This document shows positions 48,692 to 57,758 of a DNA stretch of 64,000 nt, piece after piece; within the stretch, counting starts at the first letter, position 1; each line of letters begins with the position of its first letter. Origin of the DNA: Paenibacillus nasutitermitis (GTDB taxonomy: Bacteria > Bacillota > Bacilli > Paenibacillales > Paenibacillaceae); NCBI RefSeq assembly GCF_014641075.1, contig NZ_BMHP01000001.1:1240001-1304000 (forward strand). Direction: 5' to 3'. A model generated the notes under the pieces. That model searched no databases, was not told the DNA's origin, and was given only the letters and a program-made list of their open reading frames with translations. The position numbers and the translations under genes are program-made.

Positions 48692-49426
48692 ATGAAGGAG
48701 CAAAAAGGCGTCGGTCGGATGTGGCATTTATATAAAATGGGCGGCATTACGCCGGCGATCGCTTCCATGATGGGTGCGCAAAATGCCCAGCAGATGGCTT
48801 TTATCCGTTCCATGTCCAAAGAGCAGCGCAAAGAGTCCATTCTGGATCAGCCGCTGAAAGAAATGGAAGTGATTGTGTTTGATTTGGAAACCACCGGTTT
48901 TTACCCGGCGAACGGCGATGAAATTTTGTCCATTGGAGCTGTGACCTTAAAAGGGGAGCGAATTATGGAAGAGCGTTCCTTCTATAGTCTAGTGAAGCCG
49001 GGACGCAAAGTACCCCGGCACATTACAGAATTGACGGGTATTACAAACGAAATGGTGGAAGGCGCTCCTGATTTAATGCAGGTTCTTCATGATTTTATGG
49101 AGTTTATAGGGAAACGGATGCTGATTGCGCATGCCAGCGGACATGACAGGCAGTTTCTGAATGCCGCGCTCTGGAGGACCTCCAAAGTGAATCTGACACA
49201 TCGCGTGCTGGATACGATGATGGTCGCCAAATGGCTGAAGCCGGGACGCGAGGGATATGGACTGGATGAACTGCTTGAAGATAGCGGTATTCCTGTTACG
49301 CAGCGTCATCATGCATTTGAGGATTCCATGATGACTGCACAGCTCTGGCTGGTGTATCTTCAACAAATCTTCTCGCGAAACATAGTGACTTTGGGGGACT
49401 TGTACGCCTATTTAAGCAAGCACTAA
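48692..49426 (+). CDS. DnaQ/epsilon-like 3'-5' exonuclease
   Basis: 244 residues. The DEDDh site is visible: FDLETTG near residue 65, the second acidic region in AHASGHDRQFL near 148, and HHAFEDSMMTA near 209. An N-terminal extension of about 60 residues precedes the fold. It may degrade DNA or RNA ends. It follows DUF294 by 18 nt with AAAGGAG. DUF294 plus exonuclease neighbours are also known in proteobacteria. It overlaps the JAMM gene tail-to-tail by 15 nt. Confidence 0.88.
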   Translation: MKEQKGVGRMWHLYKMGGITPAIASMMGAQNAQQMAFIRSMSKEQRKESILDQPLKEMEVIVFDLETTGFYPANGDEILSIGAVTLKGERIMEERSFYSLVKPGRKVPRHITELTGITNEMVEGAPDLMQVLHDFMEFIGKRMLIAHASGHDRQFLNAALWRTSKVNLTHRVLDTMMVAKWLKPGREGYGLDELLEDSGIPVTQRHHAFEDSMMTAQLWLVYLQQIFSRNIVTLGDLYAYLSKH

Positions 49427-49900
49427 TGGATGGAATGCACGGTTCTCCCATCGGTATGGCTGGATGACGGGACAAGCCCTGTCCGCCAGCGATATGATCC
49501 AATAGGATGCGGCGCTCCCAAACTGCATGCCTTGATGATCCGCTTCCGATGGAAACGCAGGCTGTACAGGATGGGAATGATAAATGCCGACAAGCGATTG
49601 TCGGTTTTTTTGTATCCGGTACAGAGTATTGATCCAATCCTGAGGATGGAACGAAAAAGCTGCTGCCGTATCCGATGCGGTATTGCGTATGGGATAAACC
49701 GCCGTCACCCGGACGACGCCATCGGCCTGGTTTGCTGCCGGTCCGGGAAGGTCCCCGGCAAGAACGCCGCATGCCTCTTCGGGATAAGCGGACTGGCAGG
49801 CATCCAGAAGCTGGCTGCGGGTCTCTGCGGACAGTTCGGCTCTTTCCGTCCGGCTTGAACAGCCATGAGATACAAAGGGTGATCCTTCAATGCCCATCAT
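49412..49900 (-). CDS. JAMM/MPN+ metallopeptidase (M67 family)
   Basis: 162 residues. The JAMM motif is complete: an upstream Glu in YPEEACGVLAG near 40 and HSHPVQPAFPSEAD near 107-120. Prokaryotic members cut after di-Gly ends of ubiquitin-like or sulfur-carrier proteins (MoaD/ThiS type) or cleave cysteine from them. No ThiS, MoaD or CysO-like partner was seen nearby. AAGGAGG lies just before two adjacent ATG codons (49900, 49897). Genes on both sides are unrelated. Confidence 0.85.
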   Translation of the reverse strand: MMGIEGSPFVSHGCSSRTERAELSAETRSQLLDACQSAYPEEACGVLAGDLPGPAANQADGVVRVTAVYPIRNTASDTAAAFSFHPQDWINTLYRIQKNRQSLVGIYHSHPVQPAFPSEADHQGMQFGSAASYWIISLADRACPVIQPYRWENRAFHPLVLA

Positions 49901-49962
49901 GGACGCCTCCTTCATGTTTGCTTCATTATACATGAGAGAGGAATGTTTATTAAATGGCTGTC

Positions 49963-51267
49963 CTAGCCTTCCAACTGTTTCGGAGGGCGTATGAATGCCA
50001 CTATCAGGAATAAGCCCGCAAGCGAAAGGAATGACACAACCCCGAACAGCAGCATGTCCGACTTTCCCGCCATCCAGCTGAACAGAGGCGGCCCGAATGC
50101 GACACCCAGAAATCTCAGACTGCTGTATAGTGAAGTAATCATTCCCCTGTGGGAACGATCTACAGATCCTGTGATCAGCGTGTTAAGGCATGGGAGAACC
50201 AGCCCGGTTCCGATACTGCTAAGCGTAGTGAAGCCAATCAGCGCATAGATATGGCTGTGCAGAAAAGCGCAGGCACCTAGAGAGAGGGTCATAATGCCCA
50301 GCCCGATAATCATCAGCCAGCGCATCAGCTTTCCATTGTTTTTGATGGTTCTGCCGGTCAGGTAAGCCGTAGCGACAAGTCCCAGAAGCGGGATCGCCAG
50401 AATGCCGCCCTTTGCTACTCCGTCAATTGAATAAGGCGGCTTCTCCAACAGGTCGGACAATCGGAAGAGGACGCCGAACAAAATAAACAGTCCGAGCGAG
50501 CCGGCAATAAATGATGCGGACAGCCAGCGCCCTTTTTTGCGGAACACCTTGACCGCATCGGATACATACTGCTTGAACGTCGAACTTTCCTTCTCGCGGG
50601 GAGGCTCTTTGATCATTACCTTCACTGCAACGAAGGATGCAGCGCAAAATATGGGAAAAGCAAACAACGGCGCGTACCAGACGATAAGGGCGAGGAGGGA
50701 GCCGAGTATGGGGCTGATTACTTTTCCTGCGCCATTGGAAGCTTCGATCAGACCCAGCGCTTCACTTTCCTGACCGTCCTTGTATTTGTCACCCACTAGC
50801 GCCATCGCGATCGGGGATGTACCCGCGGCTCCAATGCCCTGTAATGCCCTTGCCGTTATCAGAAAACCGTAGGAATGCATGATAGCAGCAATGCCCGCCC
50901 CGATTCCTGCTATACCATACAAGGCTAATGAAGGCAGCATAACCGCCTTGCGGGAGTACCGGTCCGATAAATAGCCCGCTGCGGGAATAACGATTCCGGC
51001 TGAAACGGAAAATAAGGTTATAACCAGACTTGCCTGAAAGCTGGAGATACCAAGCTTAGTTTCCATCTGGGGCAATATTGGAACAAGCATGGAGTTGCCG
51101 AGGACCAGAACCAGCGGAACAGAGGATAAAGCGATGTATTCCCGCCATTTGGAGCTTCCTTTGTCCTGCTTGTCAGTCGCGGATTTGTTTCCACTGGACT
51201 GTCCTGCGTCGCTGGTGCGCACTGGTGCAGGGGGCTTGGTGTTGAAACCGGATTTTGCTTTATTCAT
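49963..51267 (-). CDS. MFS transporter, drug-efflux-like
   Basis: 434 residues with 12 predicted helices after a 40-residue hydrophilic, Lys-rich N-terminus. The MFS signature between helices 2 and 3 reads GYLSDRYSRKAVMLPSL, and helix 5 contains LIEASNGAGKVISPILG, the motif C of proton-driven exporters. Likely drug or metabolite export; substrate unknown. The ribosome site is weak. No regulator gene is adjacent. Confidence 0.85.
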   Translation of the reverse strand: MNKAKSGFNTKPPAPVRTSDAGQSSGNKSATDKQDKGSSKWREYIALSSVPLVLVLGNSMLVPILPQMETKLGISSFQASLVITLFSVSAGIVIPAAGYLSDRYSRKAVMLPSLALYGIAGIGAGIAAIMHSYGFLITARALQGIGAAGTSPIAMALVGDKYKDGQESEALGLIEASNGAGKVISPILGSLLALIVWYAPLFAFPIFCAASFVAVKVMIKEPPREKESSTFKQYVSDAVKVFRKKGRWLSASFIAGSLGLFILFGVLFRLSDLLEKPPYSIDGVAKGGILAIPLLGLVATAYLTGRTIKNNGKLMRWLMIIGLGIMTLSLGACAFLHSHIYALIGFTTLSSIGTGLVLPCLNTLITGSVDRSHRGMITSLYSSLRFLGVAFGPPLFSWMAGKSDMLLFGVVSFLSLAGLFLIVAFIRPPKQLEG

Positions 51268-51465
51268 GATTATCTACGCTCCCGTGGAATCTGCTGAGTA
51301 CCTATAACCAGTAATGTACCCCTTGACTTGAGCTTCCATTCCCCATCATGGTAACATGTAGAGGACCGGGGACGGTGCGATGAATGAATAGACGAGTCCC
51401 CTATACGATTATTCCGGACACTTTGGATCGATCATCTTTGTTCAGGAAAGGAAAGTAGGCATAAA

Positions 51466-52026
51466 ATGAAACGGACATGGTTATGGCTCGCGGTTGTACT
51501 GGTTCTGGCAGGAGCCGCAGTGTATCAAAATAAAAGCAAGCAGAGCGAAGCTCTGTCTGCTTCAGCAGATATGAAACCCAAGCCCGGTTTCACAGCACCC
51601 ATGCTTGAGCTGCCTGATTTGGACGACAAGCAGATCGCGATCGGCGGGGAGCGGGACAAGCTGGTTCTGCTCAACTTCTGGGCATCGTGGTGTTATCCTT
51701 GCGAATTGGAGGCGCCTGATATGGAGGAGCTGTCCCAAACCTATGAGGGAAGGATGGACTTGTTTGGGGTGAACGCGACGAGCTACGATAAAGAACGGCA
51801 GGCGAGGGAGTTCGTTGATGAGCAAAAGCTGACCTTCCCGATCCTCATGGACCGTGAAGGCGAAGCGACGGAGCTCTATAAAGTTTCTTCTTTTCCTACC
51901 AGCCTGCTGATTGACAGTAAGGGAATTGTGCGTGAGCGCATTACCGGCGTTATTTCCAAGCAGGAGTGGCAGGATCGGATTGATAAATGGCTGAAAGTGC
52001 AGGAGGATAAACAGGGACCTGCATGA
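51466..52026 (+). CDS. Membrane-anchored thioredoxin-like protein (TlpA/ResA type)
   Basis: 186 residues. One N-terminal membrane helix or signal anchor (residues 4-20) and an extracytoplasmic thioredoxin fold. The redox motif is WCYPC in NFWASWCYPCELEAPDM near 75-91. The cis-Pro lies in SSFPTSLLID near 143. Relatives reduce cytochrome c apoprotein or act in spore formation; WCYPC rather than ResA's WCEPC is a slight difference. It is a single gene with a ribosome site AAAGGAAAG. Confidence 0.88.
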   Translation: MKRTWLWLAVVLVLAGAAVYQNKSKQSEALSASADMKPKPGFTAPMLELPDLDDKQIAIGGERDKLVLLNFWASWCYPCELEAPDMEELSQTYEGRMDLFGVNATSYDKERQAREFVDEQKLTFPILMDREGEATELYKVSSFPTSLLIDSKGIVRERITGVISKQEWQDRIDKWLKVQEDKQGPA

Positions 52027-52039
52027 ACGCTATCGGACG

Positions 52040-52100
52040 AAAAAGCCCGGCCAAGGTCAGTGGGGATTTGAACCACTGACCTGGACCGGGCTTTTTTTTT
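52040..52100. terminator. Bidirectional terminator with a tRNA T-arm-like hairpin
   Basis: An outer stem AAAAAGCCCGG/CCGGGCTTTTT encloses an inner stem AGGTCAGTGG/CCACTGACCT. On the minus strand the loop reads GGTTCAAATCC, the classic T-loop. T-runs flank both sides and the genes converge. Confidence 0.85.
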
Positions 52101-52122
52101 GGATGACGGTTTACTGAAACGC

Positions 52123-53736
52123 TTAATGATTAACCAGGCCAAGCCGGACACGAGGCTGGTCCTCGCTGGAATCAACTTTATCCATATTCATCATTGCATA
52201 ACGAATGCTGTCTACGAGCGCTTCCCAGCTGGCTTCAATAACATTGCTGGAAACGCCGACCGTATTCCAGGTGTTCTTGAAGTCGGTGGATTCGATAAGC
52301 ACACGAACCTTGGCAGCTGTCGCATCCTTCTCGTCGATGACACGGACCTTATAATCAGCCAGATGAATATTGTTGATGCTGGGATAGAACTGAACCAGCG
52401 CTTTCCTGAGCGCATTATCAAGTGCATTGACCGGTCCATTGCCCTCGGCAGCCGTATAGACGGTTTGACCTGCGACATTGACTTTAACGATCGCTTCGGC
52501 GTTCATGCTCCCGTTGTTTTTTTCGACGAGCATTTTCAGCGACTCCAGCTTGAACAGCTCTTTCATCTCGCCGAATGCATCGCGCAGCAAGAGCTCAAGG
52601 GAGGCGTCAGCCCCTTCGAATTGGTACCCCTGATGCTCCAGCTCTTTAATCCGTTCCATGATCTGCTTCGTTTTCTCGTTATTGGCGTTCACATCCAGGC
52701 CCAACTCCTGCGCTTTGGAAATAATATTGCTTTGTCCGGCAAGCTCGGAGACCAGAATGCGCTGTTTGTTGCCCACCAGATTCGGCTGGATATGCTCATA
52801 GGTCTTGGAGTCCTTCATGATTGCGGATACATGAATACCGCCCTTATGAGCGAAAGCCGCATTTCCTACGTATGGCTGTCCAACCGGCATATTGACATTC
52901 GCGATTTCGCTAATATAACGAGCGGTCGTCGTGAGTGATTCCAACTGCTGGTCAGAAACGCAGCGGTAGTCCATCTTGATCTGCAGATTGGGAATGATGG
53001 AACACAGATTGGCGTTGCCGCAGCGTTCGCCGTACCCGTTGATTGTGCCCTGGATTTGGCGGGCCCCTGCCTGAACGGCAGCAAGCGTATTGGCTACGGC
53101 CAATTCACAGTCATTATGAGTATGAATGCCCAGCGGTGTAGTGAGCTCCGCACGGACGCGGGTGACGATATCGTGTATTTCCGTTGGCAGTGTACCGCCG
53201 TTAGTGTCGCACAGCACAACCCAGTCTGCTCCGGCATCCTGCGCTTTGCGGAGCACCGAGAGGGCGTACTCCGGATTATGCTTATATCCGTCAAAGAAAT
53301 GCTCGGCATCGAAAATGGCTTCTACCTGATTTCTCTTCAAAAAGGCGAAAGAGTCATAAATCATCGCCAGATTTTCTTCCAAAGTGGTTTGAAGCGCCGT
53401 ATGCACGTGGAAATCCCATGATTTTCCTACCAGCGTAGCTGCAGGCACGCCTGATTCCACAATTCGCAGCAGACTGCTGTCCTGATCCGCTTGGCTGAAC
53501 TTGCGGCGCGTGCTGCCAAATGCGGTAAGTTTGGCATTGAGCTTAAGAGCCTTTACCCGCTGGAAAAACTCAATATCCTTGCTGTTGCTTCCCGGATTGC
53601 CGCCTTCAATATAATGAACGCCGAGCATATCGAGCTTCTGGGCGATTTTTAATTTGTCGTCCGCTGACAGGCTGATCCCTTCGCCTTGCGTACCGTCACG
53701 CAGCGTCGTATCGAAAACCGAGATAATGTTGGTCAT
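52123..53736 (-). CDS. cimA: Citramalate synthase
   Basis: A 537-residue enzyme of the isopropylmalate/homocitrate synthase family making citramalate from pyruvate and acetyl-CoA, a route to isoleucine. The barrel starts with DTTLRDGTQGEGISLS. The metal residues are in IHTHNDCELAVANTLAAVQAG near 205, and GYGERCGNANL near 232 is specific. The C-terminal LeuA dimer/regulatory domain begins near 400. The start at 53736 is set by GAGGAGGGC; an in-frame ATG upstream at 53784 lacks a site. The isoleucine role is family knowledge, as no other ilv gene lies nearby. Confidence 0.92.
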   Translation of the reverse strand: MTNIISVFDTTLRDGTQGEGISLSADDKLKIAQKLDMLGVHYIEGGNPGSNSKDIEFFQRVKALKLNAKLTAFGSTRRKFSQADQDSSLLRIVESGVPAATLVGKSWDFHVHTALQTTLEENLAMIYDSFAFLKRNQVEAIFDAEHFFDGYKHNPEYALSVLRKAQDAGADWVVLCDTNGGTLPTEIHDIVTRVRAELTTPLGIHTHNDCELAVANTLAAVQAGARQIQGTINGYGERCGNANLCSIIPNLQIKMDYRCVSDQQLESLTTTARYISEIANVNMPVGQPYVGNAAFAHKGGIHVSAIMKDSKTYEHIQPNLVGNKQRILVSELAGQSNIISKAQELGLDVNANNEKTKQIMERIKELEHQGYQFEGADASLELLLRDAFGEMKELFKLESLKMLVEKNNGSMNAEAIVKVNVAGQTVYTAAEGNGPVNALDNALRKALVQFYPSINNIHLADYKVRVIDEKDATAAKVRVLIESTDFKNTWNTVGVSSNVIEASWEALVDSIRYAMMNMDKVDSSEDQPRVRLGLVNH

Positions 53737-53915
53737 TGCTTGGACGCCCTCCTCTATCCATTCTTTGCAAAGTGATAATTTCATATTATAGCATAAAGTG
53801 CTGATGACTGTCGCTAAACTGCCTGTGCCCGGGAATGGATTTTCTTGACGAAATTTTATGGTATGCTAACAAGAGAAGTTGGTGCTTAAATTTTGTATTA
53901 GGAGGTGCGAAAGCT

Positions 53916-54011
53916 ATGAAGACATGCATGTCCTGCTATAGACTGGAGCAAACGGCACATGGTCTTGAACTATATCTATGTGCGGTTATTACCCGATATG
54001 AAACAGGCTGA
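53916..54011 (+). CDS. 31-residue small ORF overlapping dinB
   Basis: AGGAGGTGCG sits 6-8 nt before its ATG. The peptide has a CMSC cysteine pair near its N-terminus, a third Cys at position 22, and a hydrophobic second half. Its TGA lies 11 nt inside the dinB frame, so dinB translation could depend on it. No family recognised. Confidence 0.45.
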   Translation: MKTCMSCYRLEQTAHGLELYLCAVITRYETG

Positions 54012-55287
54012 TGAAGATAAACAAATTAGAAAACACCGGATTATCATCCATGTGGATATGAATGCTTTTTATTGCTCCGTTCACGAGGCTGAAGATCCCG
54101 CCAGTTATAAAGGAAAGCCGACAGCGGTTGCCGGAAGTGTCGAGCAGCGCAAGGGGATTATTGTCACCTCATCCTATACCGCAAGAAAGAGGGGCATCAA
54201 GACCGGAATGACTGTGAGGCAAGGACTGCAGCTTTGCCCGGATTTGATTCTGATCAAGCCGGATTTTGAGCTGTACCGCAAATACTCGCACGGTTTTCTG
54301 TCGATTGCCCGCCAGTATACGCCGCTGGTAGAAATCACTTCCATTGACGAATGTTATCTGGACATTACGGGATCTTCGGCTTTCGGACAGCCTCTTGAGA
54401 TCGCGGAAGATATTCAAAAGCGTATTCAAAGCGAATGGAGCCTGCCCTGCTCTATAGGCGTCGCTCCCAATAAACTGCTTGCCAAGATGGCGTCGGATAT
54501 GGAAAAACCCAATGGCCTGACCGTGCTTCGGATAAGGGATGTGCCCCGTCTATTGTGGCATAAACCATGCGATTCGCTGTTCGGGATCGGAAGGAAGACC
54601 GGCGAGAAGCTAAGGAAACTGAACATCCATACAATCGGAGAACTGGCTGCGACAGAAGAGACACTGCTTGTCAAACAGTTTGGCGTTGCCGGTTCCTGGA
54701 TGAAGGCGGCGGCGCATGGATATGATGATTCACGGGTCAATCCCGCCAGGGAGCCCAATAAGTCAGTTGGCCATACGACGACGCTGCCCCAGGATGTAAC
54801 GAAGCGGCAGGAAGCCCATCGCATCCTGCTGAATCTCGCGGATCAGACAGGCAGGAGAATGCGGCGCCAGAAACTGGTTGCCTCAACGGTCCAGATTGTC
54901 ATCCGCAAGCCGGATATGTCAACCGTGAACCGCTCCGCAACCCTCGATGTACCGACGGATACGACAGCTGACATACATCGCGAGGCATGCAGACTGTTCG
55001 ATAAACATTGGCGGGAAGGGGACCCCGTAAGGCTGCTCGGCGTCACGCTGCAGAATCTTTCTTCCCGGAACGAAACAGCCATGCAGCTTGATCTGTTCAG
55101 TTATGAACAGCAGCCGCGAAAAGAGGCGTTGACCCGTGCGATGGACCTGCTTCGCGACAAGTTTGGGGAGGATGCGGTACTGACGGCGGGGATGCTGGGC
55201 AATGATCCGTCAACGCTGATCCGAAACAAGCGAATTCGCGGGACATCCTTGCAAACGGACGAGGATTTGTTATATAGTGATGAATAA
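53998..55287 (+). CDS. dinB: DNA polymerase IV (Y-family)
   Basis: 429 residues. The catalytic acidic residues are in IIHVDMNAFYCSVHEAEDP near 18-36 and in ITSIDECYLDIT near 117-128. Helix-hairpin-helix and little-finger domains follow, and a beta-clamp binding motif is likely in the MQLDLFSY segment near 370. It performs translesion synthesis. The start is ATG 53998, inside the end of a small ORF; a frame from 53959 has no ribosome site. No LexA box was recognised upstream. Confidence 0.92.
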   Translation: MKQADEDKQIRKHRIIIHVDMNAFYCSVHEAEDPASYKGKPTAVAGSVEQRKGIIVTSSYTARKRGIKTGMTVRQGLQLCPDLILIKPDFELYRKYSHGFLSIARQYTPLVEITSIDECYLDITGSSAFGQPLEIAEDIQKRIQSEWSLPCSIGVAPNKLLAKMASDMEKPNGLTVLRIRDVPRLLWHKPCDSLFGIGRKTGEKLRKLNIHTIGELAATEETLLVKQFGVAGSWMKAAAHGYDDSRVNPAREPNKSVGHTTTLPQDVTKRQEAHRILLNLADQTGRRMRRQKLVASTVQIVIRKPDMSTVNRSATLDVPTDTTADIHREACRLFDKHWREGDPVRLLGVTLQNLSSRNETAMQLDLFSYEQQPRKEALTRAMDLLRDKFGEDAVLTAGMLGNDPSTLIRNKRIRGTSLQTDEDLLYSDE

Positions 55288-55397
55288 GGACTGCTCATTT
55301 AAGTTTATATAAACTCAATAAGCTTACGCGCTTACAAAACTAAAAACTGATGCATGCCAGGCATCCCCGCTAGATTCGTACCAGGGTGCATGCATAA

Positions 55398-55655
<258 letters not shown>

Positions 55656-55698
55656 TAGAAGTAGCGTATATCCCGATGGACAGCGCGTACTATAGAAG

Positions 55699-55747
55699 AA
55701 GAATCCCTTTCTTGTTTCGACAAGAAGCGGGATTCTTCTTTTTTTAT
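55699..55747 (+). terminator. Terminator of fer
   Basis: AGAATCCC...TCTTG pairs with CAAGA...GGGATTCT, then T8. Confidence 0.85.
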
Positions 55748-55856
55748 CGACATCTTTTATATTGCTAGTTTCTATAAACTTAACTAGAATAGATAATGGA
55801 AAAAGCAGTATTTTACATAATTAACTGGGTGAGAATTAAGGAGACAGGGGGTCTTT

Positions 55857-57758
55857 ATGCTCAGACGAAAGTGGCTGCTTACATGGTTTGCGGGAGCGGT
55901 GATTTGTCTGTTCTGGTCATTCATCAGCAGTCTTGGTACCGGCGGCTCGCTTAACCGTTTGGAATCATCGCTGCAGGATTTGATTATGAAGAAAACGGAT
56001 GTCCAAAGGGTGCCGTATGATGATATCAAAATCATCAAAATCGATCAGGATTCACTGGATCAGCTGGGGCAGTTTCCATGGGACCGGAGTCTCTATGCCC
56101 AGTTGATTACGTTGCTTGCGGACGCTGGGGCAAGGGCGGTCGCGCTTGACGTCGTGCTGGCTGAGCCGGGCCAGGATCCTCAGGGCGATGCAGCCATGAC
56201 TGAAGTAATGAAGCAATATCCCAACGTTGTGCTTCCTGTAGTAATCAATTTTAAAGCACGGCAGGACGAAGTTAACGGACTGCTGACGGAATCGGTATCT
56301 TATCCCGCCTCAACGATCGGTTCCAGCCACGAACAACAGGGACATATCAACGTCCTTCAGGACAAGGACGGCACTGTCCGGAAGCTGACTGTGGGCCTAG
56401 CCAATCAGGAGGGCCTCATCATACCGGCTTTTAGCGTGAAGCTTGCCAACTATATGCTCGACAAGGATGAGCAAATTACCTGGAATCAGGATGACGGTCA
56501 CTGGTACCGCGGCTTGAAGCGCCTGCCGACAGATTCTCGAAATCAGATTGCAACCGAATTTTATACGCAGCCGCGCGAGGCCATGAGCCTGGTTACGGGC
56601 TATGATTCACAATCCTTTTTCGACGTGCTCTCAGGTAATATTCCTCCCGAATATTACGAGAACAGCATTGTCTTAATCGGCCCGTATGCACCCGGACTGC
56701 AGGATGAATATTTAACTCCTCTGAGCACTTCTCTCAAAATGTACGGGGTTGAAATTCACGCAAACATGGTTCAATCTCTCGTAGCGGGCAACTTCTATAC
56801 CAAGACCGGACCGCCTGTCACCTACACGCTTATCATTTTGCTCACCCTGTTTTCCCTGCTTCTGTTTGAGCGTTTTACCGGGGTTGGCTCTTTTATCGTG
56901 TATGGAGTGCTGACAGCCGCATTCTTCGGAATCTGGATCGGCTTCTATTATATGAATACCTTTATTGCGTTTACCTATCCGTTCCTGGCCTTAACGACGG
57001 CATTCATATGGGCGGTGGTCACGCATTATGTCATGGAACGGCGGGAACGCAGCCGGGTTACGAATATATTTGGAAGATTTGTGCCCCGGACCGTGGTGGA
57101 TGAAATGCTCGCTTCCGGCGAGGATGTCAAGGTAGGAGGACAGCGTCGGGATATCAGCGTTATCTTCGTTGATATTCGCGGGTTTACGCCGATGTCCGAG
57201 AAACTGGAGCCGGAGCAGGTGATTCAAGTGCTTAACGAGTACCTGGATATCTGTACAAAAGCGGTATTCAAATGGAACGGAACGCTCGATAAATTTATCG
57301 GGGACGGTGTAATGGCGATCTTCGGCGCTCCGGTCGATCAACCCAACCATCCGGAGCTGGCGGTGAGGGCTGCTCTGGAGATGAAGCGGCAGTCCGCCGA
57401 TCTTGAAGAGCGCTGCCTGCGCGAGATCGGAGTGCCTGTTCGTTTCGGAGTCGGCATCAACAGCGGGCCGGCTGTTGTTGGCAATATCGGCTCGCAGATG
57501 CTGCGGCTCGACTACACGGCCATCGGAGACACCGTTAATCTCTCTGCGCGGCTGGAGGCTAATGCGAAGCCGGGGCAGATCCTCATCAGCGAGGAAACGC
57601 TTGCCAGGGTATCAGGGCTTTTTGAAACGGTGACCATTGGTGAGATTAAGGTCAAAGGAAAAGAGTTGCCCGTACTGGTCACGGAAGTGGTCAGAGAACG
57701 GGACGAGGATTCGGCAAAGAATCTGACGGCTATTAAGGAAGGGAGAGAAGGAGCATGA
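55857..57758 (+). CDS. CHASE2-domain adenylate cyclase (class III)
   Basis: A 633-residue membrane protein. A helix near residues 5-27 is followed by an extracytoplasmic CHASE2 sensor domain to about 305 and three membrane helices to about 400. The cyclase domain is near 430-600. The metal aspartates are in FVDIRGF and GDGVMAIFG. The base-specifying Lys is in GTLDKFIGD, and the partner position is Thr in YTAIGD, as in class IIIb adenylate cyclases. AGGAGACAGGGGG precedes the ATG. The next gene overlaps it by 4 nt. Class III cyclases are uncommon in Firmicutes. It probably makes cAMP in response to an envelope signal. Confidence 0.9.
   Translation: MLRRKWLLTWFAGAVICLFWSFISSLGTGGSLNRLESSLQDLIMKKTDVQRVPYDDIKIIKIDQDSLDQLGQFPWDRSLYAQLITLLADAGARAVALDVVLAEPGQDPQGDAAMTEVMKQYPNVVLPVVINFKARQDEVNGLLTESVSYPASTIGSSHEQQGHINVLQDKDGTVRKLTVGLANQEGLIIPAFSVKLANYMLDKDEQITWNQDDGHWYRGLKRLPTDSRNQIATEFYTQPREAMSLVTGYDSQSFFDVLSGNIPPEYYENSIVLIGPYAPGLQDEYLTPLSTSLKMYGVEIHANMVQSLVAGNFYTKTGPPVTYTLIILLTLFSLLLFERFTGVGSFIVYGVLTAAFFGIWIGFYYMNTFIAFTYPFLALTTAFIWAVVTHYVMERRERSRVTNIFGRFVPRTVVDEMLASGEDVKVGGQRRDISVIFVDIRGFTPMSEKLEPEQVIQVLNEYLDICTKAVFKWNGTLDKFIGDGVMAIFGAPVDQPNHPELAVRAALEMKRQSADLEERCLREIGVPVRFGVGINSGPAVVGNIGSQMLRLDYTAIGDTVNLSARLEANAKPGQILISEETLARVSGLFETVTIGEIKVKGKELPVLVTEVVRERDEDSAKNLTAIKEGREGA

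Noticed and set aside
52040..52100. tRNA gene
   Set aside because: Only a T-arm-like hairpin is present; there is no anticodon arm, D arm or acceptor stem on either strand.
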